Part shown: positions 12,091 through 23,755 of the stretch, piece after piece | Layout of the letters: each line of letters begins with the position of its first letter | Numbering within the stretch: position 1 is the first letter of the stretch | DNA from: Evernia prunastri | Lineage: Eukaryota > Ascomycota > Lecanoromycetes > Lecanorales > Parmeliaceae | Direction: 5' to 3' | DNA length: 64,000 bases | NCBI GenBank assembly: GCA_003184365.1 | Contig: NKYR01000023.1 | Coordinates: 1 to 64,000 of the forward strand | The notes under the pieces: generated by a model | Database searches by the model: none | What the model was told of the DNA's origin: nothing | Seen by the model: the letters and a program-made list of their open reading frames with translations, nothing else | Translations under genes and position numbers: made by a program

Positions 12091-13464
12091 ATGTCGACGC
12101 CGACCGGGCCAGCGCCCAAAGGGGACCAGACTCCCAAACTGCTCGCGACCATCATCATCTTCGACGTTTTGGCCGTCATCATCGTTTTACTGCGTTTCGT
12201 GTCCCGAAGGATGGCGCACGCAAACCTCTGGTGGGACGATTGGTTCATGTTACCGGCGATGGTAGGTTTGGGCTTTCGGAAACCGTCATCAGAAGCAACT
12301 CATTTCCAACGCAATATCCAGGTCATGTTCATAGCGAGCATTGTCGTGGATGGTGGAGGTATGGAATTCGCCACCGTATGAAGCAACACAGTCAGAGTCT
12401 CAGTTCTCACATGCGTAGATATCGCCCATGGCGCCGAAAAACATGTCGAAGCCGTTGGACTGGCGAAAGTGTCCGTGTTCCTCAAAGTGAGTACCTTCAG
12501 TCGAACACTGAGTTGCATCGAGAGGATTATACTGATAGCTTGTTAATCTAGTATAATTACATGGGCGAAATCGTCTACCCACTCTCCCTTTCGTTCATCA
12601 AGTGTTCGATATTATGCCTATACCTGCGCATCTTCGGGATCAACTCCACCTTCAGAAGAGTGACCTACGCCTTACTGGCAATCCCGTCGCGGCGGCCTAC
12701 AACCCGCTGATTACCCAGAAGAAATGCATCAACATCAGAGACTACTTCGTAGCCACCAGCATCCTCAACGTCCTCATCGACGTCGGCATCCTCGCCCTCC
12801 CGCTCCCCTCCCTCTGGAAACTCCAACTCGCCACGAGTCGCAAGCTCACCATAAGCGGCATTTTCCTCCTCGGCATCTTGTAAGCCCCTCCTCCTCCAGC
12901 TCTCTTTCCCCCCCACTCCACCCAAATCACAGCTAACCCCATCCCCCCTTCTCACCAACCCAGCACCTCCGCCATCAGCATCACCCGCACCATAGCCGTC
13001 TACTCCCTCTCCCAAACGGACATAACCTGGGACTTCGTCCCCGTGATGCTCTACTCGACGCTGGAGATAGACACCGGCCTCATCTGCTCCTGCCTCCCCG
13101 TCATGGCCCCCGTCCTGCACCTGCTCACCCGCCACCGCCTCAGCTCGTCCCGGGAGCGCCTCAGCGGGAAACTGAGCGGCGGCGGCGGGCGGAAAGAGTA
13201 CGCTTCGAACCCCTCGCACAAGGCCGCGCGCCACCACGCGGCGAACGTCACGGACGGCTTCTCTATCCTGCGGGAGGATAGTCCTGAGGATGGTGGTGGT
13301 GGGGAGGGGGCGGGGGGAATAGTAAGGTCTTCGCGGGGGCGAGGGCGCATGAGCATGAGGTGTTTGCGAATGCGGCGGCGGGAGGAGGGGGAGGGCATGA
13401 ACTGAGGGATATGGGCGATCGGGGGCAGATTTATGTGACGCATGGGATTGATATCGAGCGATGA
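12091..13464 (+). pseudogene. Fungal rhodopsin-fold (PTH11-like) membrane protein, damaged
   Basis: ATG at 12091 gives MSTPTGPAPKGDQTPK followed by a first membrane helix and a conserved WWDDWFML turn. Introns interrupt after MLPAM, after GGGMEFAT and after KVSVFLK (lariat-like sites and TAG acceptors visible). The next exon, YNYMGEIVYPLSLSFIKCSI, carries the family's helix 3 pattern. Further exons give PVAAAYNPLITQKKCINI, two more helices, an intron at about 12882-12962, and a disordered tail. Two lesions are visible. At about 12672-12690 the frame breaks between YALLA and NPVAAAY, and about 20 residues (the next helix and the usual FQC motif) are missing, so a deletion not divisible by three occurred. 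Near 13290-13320 a G-run indel separates the long frame from the plausible end GQIYVTHGIDIER (stop at 13462). Such proteins are probable plasma-membrane sensors, with ligands mostly unknown. Confidence 0.65.
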
Positions 13465-16001
13465 GGGTCGGGGTTGGACTCATTTGGGTTTCCGGCGGGT
13501 CAAGCTCTGGTGTGGTGCGGCATTATGTTGGTTCTTATGTATAGAGACCACATACGTATCTGTATGTATGAGTCGCGAGGGTTTTCGGGAACCTTGGATA
13601 TATAGATGGATACGAGACGATCGATGTGATAGATAATGTATTTACGGTTTAATGTACTTACTCGCTGGTCTGAGGGATTGGGATTTGTATGAGTGAGGGG
13701 TTAGTACACTGTGACGGACGGCATAGAAGGCATTGGTAGGTTTTTGCGTCTGGGGTTACGGGGATGTGTGGGTGTGGTGGACAGTCAGTCTGTTAACGGT
13801 AGGAAAGCTCTCTCTCTCTCTCTCTCTCTCTTCCTCTAGCTACCTCTCCCTCCCACTCTCCGTAAACACACCCTCCTTCCCCTGTCCCCGCACGAACCTC
13901 TTTCGTCAGCCACTCTCCACACGCAAGCAAACCGCCGACGGTGCCGCTTTCTTTCGTTCCCGCTGCACTGCACTTTCGGCTTTCAGACGGCTTTCGGACG
14001 ACTTTCGGACGACTTGATGGAATATAGAAGAAAAAATCTCGGGGAAGGGTTTGGGAAAGAACTTGGGGAGCGTCGGCACTGTTGCGGGCAGGGGAAGATG
14101 CTTTGTTTGTGTTTTTTGGTTGGGAGAGGGAGAGGGGAGAGGGCGGAAAGGGGGAAGGGGAAAGGGGGAAGGGGAGCTTATACGACCTCCATCGCCTCCC
14201 TCCTCCCCGCTGCTCTGATCCGCTCCACCCCGCTCAGCTCAGAAAGCCTCAAAGCCACCAGCCGACCCATTTCCGCCCACGCCGGCGATGTGGTAGCTAT
14301 GGGTTTAGCATTTCCGGCCACACCGTCCGACGACGAGTCTTATGGATATTCTAGCGGAGAAAGGCTCGGCGAAGCGCTCGGCATCAGATTGGAGAGGAGG
14401 AACCCTTGTCGATTCCGACTTGGTACGAAGACTTTGCGTCGAAAACGTTGCGCGAGCGAATACTCTGAACCGCTCGCCAGAGATAGCTGAGAGTTGACAT
14501 TGACCCCCTGTCTTCGAATAGGGTTGATCAAGGGACTTGCCGGAGAGAGAGAGACTCGGTGTGTGAGGCGACATCATTTCCGAGGATATCGATGTCTGCT
14601 CTTCGGCTTCCGTCTGATTTCTTTTGCTTTCGTGAGTTTTGATCGCCGACGGCGGCCAGATTCAGCCTCAGATTCAGCTGGTCCTACTGATGGCTGTCGC
14701 AGATTCGGCTTGTATTACTATCATTCTCATGAGCATTATTTTGCCATTCGTTGCCACATTGTGCAGGAATCGCAGAGAAGGCGACGATCTCTAAATTCTT
14801 CAAGTCCATCGACGGTGCTGGTATTGTCCGTTGTGTATATGCGAGCATTTATAAAGACTGAAAGTAGCCGAGAGTCGGTGTCATATTTGGGAGATCTAAT
14901 GCGTATTAACGCCGACTCTTGTTTCGAGAATTTGGCGCCAGCGACCATTGCTTATTTGCCGGGTGCACCGACTCTCGGTATAGTGTCATCGATAAGTTGT
15001 GTTCCTGGGTTGGAGTGTTCGAAGCGGGGCGTGAGTAAGATTGGTGATACAAGCAAAGCGGCCTTTTTGTTAATGATGAGGGTTATCCGGAGAAGTTTGG
15101 TTTAGATGGGAATATCGCGGCCGTTGATCCGCGGCCGGTAGCAGATGTATTCAAGTGAGGATCGGCGTTCGTGGAGGATTGGGAGGCTTATCAGACTGTG
15201 GAGATCAGCAGTCACAGTAGTAGACTGCATCTACATCGTTAATCATAGGATCTTTCGTATTTTAGACACACCGTGAGGACTCAGATTCCGTTTCACAAGC
15301 CACGCTGATATCAACCTTGCAAAAAAGGAGATTGTAATTGACATGGTGAGGATGGGAAAGGCACCATATCCTTTGTAGCCTACAGCCAAACAGAACTCTT
15401 GAGGAGAACCCTACTAGTACCTTTGAACTCATGAGGACGTCAAGAATGGCGACGCTGCAAATCTGAGGTTCACGACGAGAGCCGTTCCCGTACATGTATG
15501 TTCGGATTCCCTAGCCCTGTTGTGTCATCAAGTAGCGCGATTGAACTGTAACGAAGGGACCCAGGCAACAACAATAGCAGATACAATCAGTGATAGCAAG
15601 AACATGAATGTAGCTTCTTGAGTTCCCCTAAGCTGCCCCATGTCAAATGTCTTCTTGGGAGTCAAGAGAGATGATGTGGTGGATCCTGTTACCTGAAGGC
15701 TTCATATGTGTTGGGCATCGGTCCCGATGGAGGTTAGCTGGTGGTGCTCGTGGCTTTGAGACCTTGATATGTGGGGCAAGAACGCTATATTGGAAAATGT
15801 GGGCATCTGGGTGCTAGAAGTTTTCGCGTGTACATATGACAGACAGACAGACATACATAGCTAGTCAGCGCAACTTCATCCATTCATCATGATCCTGTGA
15901 CGGCACCAACGAACAAACTCCATTGAAGCCAGCGGTAGAAAAAGAAAATGTCGAGTCCGCACAGGAATAATCCACCCATCCTACGCGCACACCCTTGAAT
16001 C
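13465..16001. other. Intergenic, possible gene relic
   Basis: Contains a (CT)n microsatellite at about 13808-13831 and a G-rich tract at 14120-14175. From about 14780 to 15170 a single plus-strand frame reads protein-like (ISKFFKSIDGAGIVRCVY, later DEGYPEKFGLDGNIAAVD) but is cut by several stops. It may be a decayed gene; I do not recognise it. Confidence 0.35.
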
Positions 16002-19000
16002 CTAGATGAATGCGTATTTGAAAGAACGGACTAGCCTCGTTGTGTTCGGCAGCGCAGGTTTGATTCTCCCTAATGGGGGCATATGCATCCCATTGAGAGA
16101 CTCATCAATGGCTGAATCCCCTTCTCGTGTGACGTAACAGAAAATCTTGGAGCAATCGGCCAGAACCCGGTTTGGTTCGTTGTAGTCGGACTGAAAAGGC
16201 CTAAGCTGGCTCCCTTTCATTATGAACAAGACCCGTCTAATCGGCGTCAGCTTTTCCGCCCAAGCTTCCACCACCTCCTGCTTGATTTTTCACCACCTTC
16301 CGGATATGGTGTTTCTTGTAGTCCGACTAGCATACCTGGGACGGTCATCGAGGCATTTTCGCGCTCAGATTGCAGCGACTTCAGCCGTTTGAGCCACTTT
16401 TCCCAGTCTTCCAGCTCACTGACTAAGCCAATTCTCGAGCAGACCTCAAGTGCTTTGACTATCAACGGTATCCCTTCCTCTGGCTTACCCATATGACCAT
16501 GTTCGATTGCGACCCAGACCATTGCATTTAAGCTATACAAATGCTCTTCGCCATAAACTTTCAAGCGCTTCCTGGAAATATTCTGAAACATCTCCAGAGC
16601 GGCCTGATGTGTCCTGAACCACTGTACGCCCTTGCCAGATGGTGTTCTGTACCCAGTGACTCCGCATCTTCTTCATGAAACATCTCTTTATTCATTACTA
16701 GCACTTTCTCTAACAAATCGACGGCTTCTTCGTTTCGGTCAAGGTCATGATGCACAATGGCAGCATCTTGCAAAGCTTTTGAATACCGGTAATCTCTCTC
16801 TTCAAACGACTTTGCACAAACAGCCAAGCGTTTCTCCGCAAGCTCTAGAGCTTCCTGCCGCCATCCCAAGCATCGGTATGCACAAATGAGTTCATCCATA
16901 ATCAACAAGGTGGTTTCGTTTGCGGGGCCGAGTTTTTGAATGCTTACATCGACCATACCCTGAAGCAGGTCCGAGGCTTTCTGGTGCTCGCGCAAGCTAT
17001 TGAGAATACGCGCGAGTCGATTCGATAGTAGCCAAGTGGAACAGCATTCATCACCGAGTGTTTTTCTGCTGTACTCGAGGGCTCGCTCTGAAAGCATCAA
17101 GGCGTCTTTGTATGGATAGTCGGTGTATACATAGATGATCTGGGAGACAATCTCTGCTCTATCCAAAGGGACGTCCTCTAGGAAAAGGTCATCGGTGTGT
17201 CCAATGCCTATACAATGACGCAAATGAACTCTTAATTGCCTTTTAAGAGGATAGAAGGAATAGTTCACTGCCAGTACCAGTGTTGATACGGTAATATTCC
17301 ACCATCTCAGATGCGCCTCCTCATTTAGTGAGTCTCGAATCCAAGAGTGCACCAAAGGGTGCAGCGAAATACGGCTGTTAGGTCTGCTGACCTGTATGAG
17401 CGAATAGCTCGACAGAAGGTGTATAGCCGCATTGAATCCATCGGAGTCCCAGTTCGGATTTCGAATGATACCAAGCAGGTTAGACGCCCACCATGGGTAT
17501 CCCTCGGTAAGTGGATGATTCTTGGATGCGGTTTTGAGCATGCCCTCCGTAATATCATCAAAGTGGCAAAAACCAAAAAAGGTCAAAAGTTCGAGGGCAT
17601 TCGCTGCAGCTCTGTCCGTGGCATTCTTCGCATGTTCCTTTATGGAATCCACTGAGATCTCCCACGTTGTATAGACGGTGTTGTTGTAGTCTGAACCCGC
17701 TTGCACTGGTCGGCTGCTCAGTAATTTCTTGCGCTGGCGCGTATAATGATCAAGATAGTCCTCTAGAGAGCAGATCCTTTGCCGAATGGAAGCCCCAGCA
17801 TGATTCACTGCAAGAGCTAGGTAACCTAGAGTTTGGACGATACGGAGGGCCAAATCTCGCATCTTCTCGTCCTCGCTCGGAAGATTTCCGGATCTCAATA
17901 AGAGGGTAACGGCGTCATCGCTTTCCATTTTATGCAGCTCCCTTGAGCCAACCGTAGCATGACTCCTGCAATCAGGATTTCGACTCGTGACAATGATCGT
18001 ACCCCTATTCCCTACCGGGAAGAACCGGGATATGTCCAATGATGGATCATCAGCGTTGTCCAGAATCAGCAACCAAGGTTCCAGCGAATTGGTGAGGCAT
18101 CTCTTGAAGTCTTCCATGCTTTCCCCTGCTTTGCACATCCAGGCCATTTTCGAAAATCCCTGTTCGGCGATGTCGGCACTGCTTGTATCGATGAAGAAAA
18201 CCCCCCAAAATCTTGGCAGAGATCAGCAGAGCCATGACATAAGAGTTTTGACAGAGAAAAGCGGTAGTGTTGTCATACCTTTCTCGGTGGTCGCTCGCAA
18301 ACTTGAGAGCCATTTGAGTCTTGCCGGATCCTCCAAGGCCGTATAGAATGAATCTCCTTTGAGGGTACCGTGCAGGAGAGTCTTCTACGGGAAGACAGTT
18401 TTCGCGAAGCTCGCGACATACATCATTCCCCCCAGTAAATAATGGACTGACATCAAAAGGGAGTTCGAAGTACTTGTTACGGAGCTTCGGGGTTGAGACT
18501 ATTCACAGAGTCATAAATTACATCAGCCTTCTACCTTCGGACCAGAACAAAGCTACATCAAGTAATGCGAGTGCTTCAGCCGATCGACAAGGGACATGAG
18601 TGTATAGACAGCCAACGTAGTAGAGATGACAACAAAGTCGAGCTCTGAGCGATAGACACGTCGACATCATGCTCACGTACAATCAGAAATGGGCATGGAT
18701 CTGCGTTTTTCTTTCAGCATCCGATTCACCCTCTTTACCACCTTCTTGTACGTCTCGTCATCCCGGGCGCTGAATTTACACATGTCTCGATGGTTTGCAT
18801 CCACTGGTTGTGAGTCTTCATGACTCAATTCCAGAAGCGCGGAATGTTTGTCAACAATCTGAAAACAGTAATCAGTCTCACAAGTTCAAAGAAGTTGACC
18901 TTTCAATCTCACAAGGCTTGAGAATATACCCATTGGTTTGGTCTCGTAAAAGGTCAAGATCTCGATATCGGGGGCTCTAAATTTGAATCCGTCGGTGAGT

Positions 19001-19411
19001 TGCATCAATGTGTGGCTATTGATTTGCAGAGCACTAATTAAGTTCGATTTGGGTTTGTGCATAACCCCCGTAGCTACATTAGCTAGTACCTTCCCGTAGT
19101 TGGTCTTTAGCGTGATCCTTCACTCTAGCAGTACTGTTACCGAACACCACGTCCGCGTTGTAGCCATAATTCAGGACTCTTGCACCTTCGACATCAAGCG
19201 GCAGAGAGTCCTGAAGCCAGAAATGATTACTTGCTGAGTGCTTCCAGGTGTTCGTAGGGTCGCCGTTAAGTCCATGGACCGCGACAATACTGGATAGACA
19301 AGACGATGTCAGTCTTGTAACAATAGTCGCTATGAGGCAAATTGCTTACTCGACGGCGAAGAAGTTAGGCTTTGGGTCTTCAGGCTTCGGGTACAAAATC
19401 TCCAGACCCAT
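16002..19411 (-). pseudogene. NLR-type STAND protein: SesB-like hydrolase / NB-ARC / TPR, degraded
   Basis: From an ATG at 19411 (MGLEILYPKPEDPK) a first intron leads to IVAVHGLNGDPTNTW, the typical opening of the SesB-like alpha/beta hydrolase domain of fungal NLRs. The domain's end is also clear (FYETKP, then VDKHSALLEL and DANHRDMCKFSARDD). The middle, which should carry the GHSxGG serine elbow, is absent: sequence passes from DHAKDQLREG (about 19090) straight to ALQINSHTL (about 19030), out of frame. The NB-ARC ATPase follows with Walker A GLGGSGKTQ (about 18345-18320), an intron, Walker B WLLILDNADD and sensor IIVTSRNPD. A winged helix and Kinesin-light-chain-like TPRs continue in a 528-codon open exon to about 16605. 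Two more frame changes occur near 16605 and 16288. Intact family members act in fungal self/non-self recognition and regulated cell death. This copy looks disabled, although the NB-ARC-TPR part is still open. Confidence 0.75.
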
Positions 19412-20905
19412 CTCCTTACGACGCAGATCAAGAGACAGTACCCTCTCAAACGCTATGGGTCATGAGCGTTGGACGTTTGAGAGTGTTAGAGCTATTCAGT
19501 TTCATAGTGATGTTCAAATTGTGGCGGGGCTTGAGGGTCGAAGTCCAGGTGGGAGCTGAAGCCGAGCCTACCAGGCTATACTCGCTGCGGCATGCTATCA
19601 CCTTGCGTCTCTGATACGCAATTGGACGAAACCCGCAGTAACGAGTCATTACTCATCAAATGATGAACGACTAATGTTGGAACGACTCAACACTCGCTTC
19701 CACTAACACTCTTTCGGCCTAGTACATTGATATATGAAGGCCTTTCCTGTACATAGAATCCTTCTTCCTTAGACATCAATAGGAATACCAAATCTAGTGA
19801 TTCAGTCTCACAGCAGTAACTGCAGTACCAAGTACTTACCAACAACTCACAATGCAGGCCTGCCCTCCACGCAAAAGCAATGTGTTACCAGGCTACCAGC
19901 AGAAAAGTCATTAGCCGCGATCTCGAACAGGATAGAGTCTAGCCAGTACTCTGTAGGTTGCATATCACCTTGGTTCCAAACGCCACGACTCCCTTGAGTG
20001 CTGCGGCAATGCACGCGGATATCCTCCAAGAACTGTCCAGCATGGCATAGTTGTCCTGCAAACCGATCATTGGACATAACCTATCTGGCAAGGACTACGT
20101 TAGTTGCGTGGAAGTGAGTTAAAGAATGCACTAACAAGAGATAGATAGCTGAAGATTTTCTTAGGATCGAGATGAGGATCTGGAGTCTGGCCTGGCGGTC
20201 GACATCAAAAGTCCTGCCCATGCCAAGAACAAGGGTCCAGCTGTCGGATAATACCCCGCCTGAATGGTTACCTGGACAATGCGCTTAGAGCTGCTTCGAT
20301 TTGTATCTAACGTGACCCCCATTTCGGAGTCTATGCCCTTATCAGTCCCTAAAGAGGTCCCTAAGTCCAGTCTACGCTCCCAATAATGGACTCCAGTTCA
20401 GGGCTATCTTCCGAGGGCTTTCGCTGGCGCTGGGCAGCACTTTTGATGTCAATCTCCATATGCTGTTCTGCACCAAACGTCGGCGTTAAGCCCGGACGAT
20501 GCGCTTGGAGCTCACTACAAGTCACTAGAACGCACCCTTTGCGGGCCTAGGAAACTGTTCTAGGGTCCCCACTACTCTAACACCTTGTGGGCTAGTCAGC
20601 AACACCCTACTTCGTACCCCAAGACTACCCGGGTAAAGCACCCGGAAGGTAAAGTCAGGGGGCTCGTGTGACTTACTAGCTCTCAAGGTTATAGGGCAGC
20701 CTTCCGAAAGGTGAATTTAGGGGTTCCACTAGCGCTGATACCACTCCGCAAAATCACATGATTTCACAATAGTGGTCGAATTGCAGGAAACCGACCCGGC
20801 AGGCACTCCTATTGTTCGTGGAAGAAGCATGACTATCACGATTTGGTTGAACATTCCTGACCCTCTAACATTGAATTGGCAACGCACTACATACATTTGC
20901 TCGCT
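19412..20905. other. Intergenic, no gene
   Basis: No supported gene. At about 20600-20660 a degraded stretch (taccccaagactacccgggt, then aaagcaccc) resembles the loop of the hairpin element at 1194-1302, suggesting an old relative of that repeat. Confidence 0.4.
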
Positions 20906-22030
20906 CTAGCCCAAATACCGTCGAAACCACGACTTCTTCCCCTCCTCCTTCTTCCCCTTCCCCTCCTTCCCCTCCCGCCTCCTCTCCCCCTCCCCCTCAC
21001 CACCACCAGCCTCACCCTCCGTCTCCCCATAATGAACCCTCACAAACCCCCCCAAAGCCTCACCCGCCCTCCCACCCATCCCGCCTACCCCGCGCCCACC
21101 CCCCTCCCTCAACCCATCATACAGCGCCCAGATCTCCGGCGGCGGATTGCTGGCGCCGAACACGGAACCCTGCCTGGTGCGGAGTTTCCCGTCGTGGAGA
21201 TAGGGCCCTCGCTCGTGGCGGTGCTTGATCGGGCATGTGCGGTCGGTGCAGCGAGATGTGCCCGGCGGGAAGGGGAAGATGGGGATGGGGGGGTCGAAGG
21301 AGCCGGGGCTTGAGGAGCTGGTGGGTAGAGTTGCGGGGGAGTCAGGTGGGGGGAAGGTTGTGTGAGTGAGTGCTGTGGCGAGTGGGGTTGGGAGTGAGAC
21401 TATAGCTGGTCTTCTTGACCTGTTGCTTGGTTCTGGGAACGTGATGGCCTCGTCACGGATGCGCTCGTCGCCGATGTCCCTCTCGGATATTGCAGGGCTA
21501 TCGATATGGCCAGATTCTGTCGGTGGAGAAGTTCTGTTGGCCGTGACAGTAGCTTCAGATATCGTGTCCAGCGCCACCAGTGACCCAACCAAAGTCACCG
21601 TGCTCGCAGTCCTCAACGTCCCTGAATCCGGAGCCGATGCGGACTCAGAACGAGCGTTGAAGACTCCCGGCGTCCGACTAAGCGCTTCCAATTCTTCACC
21701 ATCTGAGGCATCCGCAAAACGTCCAGCTTGATCGCCCCCAGCGCTCAACGAACATTCGCTAGTACCACTAGGGGAACCTTGCTCGGAGTGCCCCATCGAA
21801 ATAACGCTCTGCTGGTCATTGACCTCGTCTGAAGCAGCGACAGAAAGATCCCACGCGCTCCCAGACCCGATAGTCTCATGTTCCAGAGGCGCATGGAGGA
21901 ATCCTTTCCGATTTTTGGCTGACTGGGCGTTGTCAGGCAGAGGGGTGAGTGGTATGTCTTCGAAAGAGTGGGAAGTCCCCGATGGGGGGCCAACATCGCG
22001 TATCCAATTCTGAGTTTGCGAGGTGGGCAT
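20906..22030 (-). CDS. Disordered protein of unknown function (374 aa)
   Basis: Single-exon frame from ATG at 22030 (MPTSQTQNWIRDVGPPS) to TAG at 20906. I do not recognise the protein. Most of it is Ser/Pro/Thr-rich and predicted disordered. A more ordered block at about residues 255-305 is its best candidate for a conserved core: it has two cysteines (RCTDRTCPIKHRHERGPYL) followed by HDGKLRTRQGS and PPPEIWALYDGL. The Cys-X4-Cys-X3-His-X-His spacing could bind a metal, but this is only a pattern. The tail is Gly/Glu/Lys-rich and ends KSWFRRYLG. The length, the lack of stop codons in a non-repetitive core and the clear ATG favour a real gene. Confidence 0.65.
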   Translation of the reverse strand: MPTSQTQNWIRDVGPPSGTSHSFEDIPLTPLPDNAQSAKNRKGFLHAPLEHETIGSGSAWDLSVAASDEVNDQQSVISMGHSEQGSPSGTSECSLSAGGDQAGRFADASDGEELEALSRTPGVFNARSESASAPDSGTLRTASTVTLVGSLVALDTISEATVTANRTSPPTESGHIDSPAISERDIGDERIRDEAITFPEPSNRSRRPAIVSLPTPLATALTHTTFPPPDSPATLPTSSSSPGSFDPPIPIFPFPPGTSRCTDRTCPIKHRHERGPYLHDGKLRTRQGSVFGASNPPPEIWALYDGLREGGGRGVGGMGGRAGEALGGFVRVHYGETEGEAGGGEGEGERRREGKEGKGKKEEGKKSWFRRYLG

Positions 22031-23755
22031 GGTGGATGATTTGAACTATCTGACTGTATGAGGGAAGGTTGTGGATGGAGGCTGGTGAATTTGAACTGGA
22101 GAAGGGGAGGGTTGCTGGGAACCTGATATAAAAAAGACGAGAAGCAGTACGTCCTTTGCGACAAGGAGAAAGCCAAACATGTCTAAGACATATTTATTTG
22201 GCTGTCCGTTCGCTCCAACAATGCCATGCTATGTTCCCTTTATGCTGCAACGGTTTCTTGCAGGACTCGGATTGCCAGCGACGGTTTCTCATTGTTTGAA
22301 TCTCGGCTGAGCTATAGAGCAATGGTCAGTGCGTTGTCCATGGCGTTGAGTGTGCCCAAAAACAGACAATGTCACATCTGCACATCTCTCGCCGCTTTCA
22401 TCCAGTGCATCCAGGAGATATTTTACTCAAGGAAAAGCAATCTCACCTCGCACCCCAAATCCTCACTCCTATATCACACTCCTAAACCCCCCCCCCCCCC
22501 CCAACAGAGCATAACCGGTACCTCCCCTGCTACCAGAAGAATAGACCCCTTCAAATCAACCACAGCAACACAACATCAACCTTTACCTCCACATCCACCT
22601 CCACCTCCACCTCCACATCCACCTCCGTCTACACCTTTCCCCTCCCCTTTTCCCCCTCCTCCAAACCCCCAACCCCTTTGCAACGCTCCCCCTCCCTCAC
22701 ACCATCACATCCCTCGCTCACACCAGCCGCAAAAACCGCACCCACTACGCCCATCACAGCCCCCTATCCCCTACCTTCTCCCCCAGAAGATCAGTCCAGC
22801 CCCTATCAGGCTTCCAGCTCGAACAACACCGCCTCCGCGAAAATCGCCTCTTCATCATCCCATCACCCCATCACTCCAGCTCTCCGCCCCATTCCAAGCA
22901 CTACCTCAAGCACTACCTCAAGTACCCACCTCAAGTACCCACCTCAAGCACCACCTCAAGTACCTCAAGCACCACAAGCACCAACGGCACTCACCCAAAC
23001 CCTCCAAACCCTCCAAACCCCTTCAAACCCTCCAAACCCCTCCAAAACCCCCTCCAAGCCCCTCAAAACACCCCAACCTCCCCCCTTCTCCCCCGTCTCA
23101 CCCACACAACACCTCACACATCCACAAGCCAGCAGCACCGCGCAGAACCCCACACCCCAGCGTCGACAGACCCGACGGGAAGCTCTGCTGTCAGCTGTGT
23201 GTGTGTGAATGAGTGAGTGAGTGAGAGAGAGACTGTGCGGGCCAGATTTGTAAATGACCGCACCAGTCCTTGTAGGACGTCTAGAGCTAAGAATTGAATC
23301 GTGCGCAATGCAACGGCAGGGCCGATGCGGTGTTGTTCAGGGGGTGTGGTAGAGGTTGGGGTAAATAAGGAAGGTAAAGATGATGGTGATGGTGATGGTG
23401 ATGGTGACGGTTCAAGCGAAAGATCGGATGGCAATGTGAAGGGTTGATGGCAGTTTAGCGAGCCTGGTATTGGGAAGGAAGGGAAAATGTCGCCTTGATT
23501 ATTTCAATTGATTCAGTTGGATGTGCACATCCAAGGAAAAGTATGAAACCGATCTTACACCTGATTGCCTCGGGTTATCTTTCTATCTGCTTTGTAAACA
23601 ATCTCAAACCGTCGTCCGGATCAAAATCCGGACCGGACCAATAAAACGCCTATGCAAAGGTATCATGCCGGTATACCTACACACAATGAGGGGATGCTGA
23701 CAAGTCCGATCTGCTAACTTCACACTGAAAACGAAGAGCAACGCATTACATTCAC
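22031..23755. other. Low-complexity C/A-rich intergenic tract
   Basis: From about 22440 to 23160 the plus strand is extremely C-rich (a C-run at 22489-22502, tccacc and ctccaaac repeats). Long open frames occur in all plus frames but are Pro/Ser/Thr/His simple sequence, so none is called. A (gatggt)n microsatellite lies at about 23378-23408. Confidence 0.5.

Noticed and set aside
14014..14577. 158-codon plus-strand and 90-codon minus-strand frames.
   Set aside because: They overlap a G-rich tract, have no recognisable features, and neither shows splice or start support.
22226..23212. Long proline/serine-rich open frames on the plus strand.
   Set aside because: All plus frames are open at once because of C/A-rich simple sequence; no start context, splice pattern or conserved block supports a gene.
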